From Actinomycetes bacterium (GTDB lineage: Bacteria; Actinomycetota; Actinomycetes; Mycobacteriales; Mycobacteriaceae), in NCBI GenBank assembly GCA_023417985.1, contig JAEZDV010000044.1, forward strand, positions 1-6,827: a stretch of DNA of 6,827 nt, in the 5' to 3' direction. Of this stretch, positions 5,003 through 6,827 are shown piece after piece; position 1 is the stretch's first letter, and each line of letters opens with the position of its first letter. The translations under genes and the position numbers were made by a program. The notes below the pieces were generated by a model. That model was not told where the DNA came from. It ran no database searches and saw only the letters and a list, made by a program, of their open reading frames with translations.

Positions 5003-6742
5003 ATGAGTGCACTGACCGACGTCGAGGCAGTGATCGTGGCGGGCGGCCGCGCGACCCGCATGGGTGGCGTCGACAAACCCGCCCTGACGGTCGGTGGCCG
5101 ACGCCTGCTCGACACCGCCCTCGCATCCGTCGCCGGCTGTGCCCGCATCACCGTGGTCGGCCCTCGACGCCACGACCTCGACCCGGCGATCGTGCAGGTG
5201 CAGGAAACACCCGCCGGTGCAGGTCCGGTCGCGGCGCTCGCCGCAGCGGACCCCGCGTCCGATGTCGTCGTGACTCTCGCGGCGGACCTGCCCTTCGTCA
5301 CCGCGGACATCGTGGCGACACTGCTCGAAGCGCTCGGCACCGATCCGGGCGCGGACGTCGCCTTCGCGGTGGACGACGACGGCCGGGTGCAATACCTGCT
5401 CGCGGCGTGGCGGGGTCCCGCGCTGTCCGCACGATTGGCCGGCCTGGGCACCGATGTAGCGGGCCGGCCGATGAAGTCACTGCTGCCCGACCGGTACGTC
5501 TCCGTCCCCGTTCCGGGTACCACCGACTGCGACACCCCCGCCGAGTTGCATCGAGCACGACTCGCCCACGGCGCGGGCCGAGTCGCCGACGATCCGGAGG
5601 AGGCTCGCGCTCTCATACGAGAAGCTCTGTTGCCGTTGCCTGTTCGACGCGTTCCCGTCGCTGCGGCCGAGGGCGCCACCCTGGCCGCGCCGCTCGTCGC
5701 CGCCGAAGCGCTACCCGCCGTCGCGTCGTCCGCGATGGACGGTTACGCGGTCGCCGGTCGCGGCCCGTGGACGCTACGCTCCGAAGTCCGGCGGGCGGGC
5801 GATCGTTCGGGATTGACGCTTCGCGACGGTGAAGCCGCCCGGATCGCCACGGGCGCGCATCTTCCCGCGGGCGCGACCGCTGTCATCCGGGACGAGTTCG
5901 TCGAGGTCGAGGGCCACACCCTCCGCCGCATGCCGGAGTGCCCGGTGCGCGACGACACCCGTCGCCGCGGTGAGGATTGGGAACCGGGATTCGTGCTGGC
6001 GGCAAGCGGCGAGCACGTGACCCCGGCCGTCGTCTCGGCTGCGCTGAGCGGCGAGGTCGCCGAGGTCGACGTCCGTGGCGCGCTCCGAGTGCATGTCGTG
6101 GTGAGCGGCGACGAGATCCTGCGCGACGGCCCGCTGCAGATGGGTCAGACCCGGGATTCCCTGGGCCCGGTGCTTCCCCGCTTCGTGCGCTGGTGCGGTG
6201 CCGAACCTGTCGGTCAGACCCATCTGCGCGACACCCCGGGCGGATTCGACGCGCTCTTCGCCGGCACGACCACCGCAGACGCGTTGGTCGTCGTGGGCGC
6301 CACCGGTGGCGGTGCCGCCGACCAACTCCGCGGCGCACTCGACCGGGCAGGGGCGCACGTCGTCGTCGAGCGGGTGCGGTGCAAACCCGGCGGTTCGCAG
6401 GTCGCCGCGGTACTGCCCGACGGCCGTGCGGTACTGGGACTTCCGGGCAACCCGGTTGCCGCACTGTCGACGCTTCTCGTCATGCTTCCGGCCGTCGTCG
6501 ACGGCCGTACCGGCCGCACCCCGCCCCCGCGTTTCCTCGGCACTCTGGCGAACGCGTCGGAGGTCGAGGGCGATCGCACCCGCCTACTGCCCGCCCGTCA
6601 GCGCTCCGACGGACAATGGCTGTGCGACAACGCAGTACGCACCGCCCATCTGGCGGGCTTGATCGGACGCACGGCGGTCGCCCTGGTGCCGCCGCGGGCG
6701 ACGAACGGCGCGGTCGTCGAACTGCTCCCGCTTCCCCGGTGA
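5003..6742 (+). CDS. mobA-moeA: MobA-MoeA fusion: Mo-cofactor guanylyltransferase / molybdopterin molybdotransferase
   Basis: About 579 residues joining two normally separate enzymes. Residues 8-190 are MobA-like, transferring GMP from GTP to Mo-molybdopterin: the loop AGGRATRMGGVDKP (13-26), GPVAAL (74-79), AADLPF (93-98, metal-binding Asp95) and TDCDTPAEL (174-182). Residues from about 195 are MoeA-like, inserting molybdate into adenylylated molybdopterin: SAMDGYAV (243-250), ATGAHLPAGATAVIRDE (282-298), GEDWEPG (323-329), SGDEIL (368-373), TGGG (434-437), KPGGSQ (461-466) and GLPGNP (479-484). Together they would finish bis-MGD cofactor for enzymes such as formate dehydrogenase or nitrate reductase. 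Two MoeA motifs are altered: TGGVSVGD reads TGGGAAD and KPGKP reads KPGGS, so its molybdotransferase activity is less certain than its family. The ATG at 5003 best fits the MobA start but its GAAGG is only about 1 nt away; ATG 4985 would add six residues. The frame opens from 4829, but that would overlap marR by over 100 bp. Confidence 0.87.
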   Translation: MSALTDVEAVIVAGGRATRMGGVDKPALTVGGRRLLDTALASVAGCARITVVGPRRHDLDPAIVQVQETPAGAGPVAALAAADPASDVVVTLAADLPFVTADIVATLLEALGTDPGADVAFAVDDDGRVQYLLAAWRGPALSARLAGLGTDVAGRPMKSLLPDRYVSVPVPGTTDCDTPAELHRARLAHGAGRVADDPEEARALIREALLPLPVRRVPVAAAEGATLAAPLVAAEALPAVASSAMDGYAVAGRGPWTLRSEVRRAGDRSGLTLRDGEAARIATGAHLPAGATAVIRDEFVEVEGHTLRRMPECPVRDDTRRRGEDWEPGFVLAASGEHVTPAVVSAALSGEVAEVDVRGALRVHVVVSGDEILRDGPLQMGQTRDSLGPVLPRFVRWCGAEPVGQTHLRDTPGGFDALFAGTTTADALVVVGATGGGAADQLRGALDRAGAHVVVERVRCKPGGSQVAAVLPDGRAVLGLPGNPVAALSTLLVMLPAVVDGRTGRTPPPRFLGTLANASEVEGDRTRLLPARQRSDGQWLCDNAVRTAHLAGLIGRTAVALVPPRATNGAVVELLPLPR

Positions 6743-6827
6743 CATGCCGGCGCGGTGTCAGTGGTTCGGCCGCGTCCCGGCTCCTGCTCGCAGCGTTGGC
6801 ACGGCCGCACGGTACCGCCGGGCGACC

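Noticed and set aside
6743..6827. Possible gene fragment in the last 85 bp (a minus-strand frame ending at a TGA at 6758-6760, or plus-strand frames from ATG 6744 or GTG 6756)
   Set aside because: All three frames stay open with similar third-position G/C and none shows a recognisable motif, so coding strand and frame cannot be decided.

Overview
The window is a gene-dense, GC-rich stretch (about two thirds G+C by eye, strong G/C preference at third codon positions, GTG starts, short overlaps) typical of a mycolic-acid actinobacterium. Rhodococcus is my best guess; Gordonia, Nocardia or a mycobacterium would also fit. The guess rests on protein style and on the lipV-like/atl gene pair, which matches a pair I recall from Mycobacterium tuberculosis (Rv3203-Rv3204). 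It was not tested by any search. No rRNA, tRNA, insertion sequence, CRISPR array or phage gene is visible, and no stretch over 300 bases lacks a gene.

Left third (1-1989, + strand): the end of one membrane permease, a complete second permease and an ATPase form a translationally coupled operon (8-bp then 4-bp overlaps). Together they are the inner-membrane part of an iron-siderophore ABC importer of the YclN/YclO/YclP (FecCD plus FepC-like) type. The lipoprotein that captures the ferric siderophore is not in view and probably lies upstream.

Middle (about 2012-3160, + strand): 22 bp further on begins an alpha/beta hydrolase resembling mycobacterial LipV. Its stop codon directly abuts the ATG of an alkyltransferase-like (ATL) DNA-repair protein, in which the methyl-accepting Cys is replaced by Trp (PWHRVV). 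A perfect 12-bp inverted repeat at the end of the ATL gene separates this unit from the convergent gene to its right.

Right half: a Bcr/CflA-type MFS drug exporter (- strand, 4420 to 3173) is divergent from a MarR-family regulator (+ strand, 4488-4943). They share a 67-bp, strikingly AT-rich intergenic region with a perfect 8+8 palindrome between the two predicted promoters, the usual layout of an autoregulated MarR/efflux pair. The last gene (about 5003-6742, + strand) is a single-chain fusion of MobA (molybdenum cofactor guanylyltransferase) and MoeA (molybdopterin molybdotransferase), so one protein could carry out the last two steps of bis-MGD cofactor assembly. The final 85 bp hold no gene I can defend.

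The genes form four separate jobs (iron uptake, hydrolase/DNA repair, efflux with its regulator, Mo-cofactor maturation) rather than one pathway. I do not see convincing evidence of a wholly new system. The points most worth a second look are the MobA-MoeA fusion with altered MoeA motifs, the AT-rich operator, and the lipase-like/ATL coupling.
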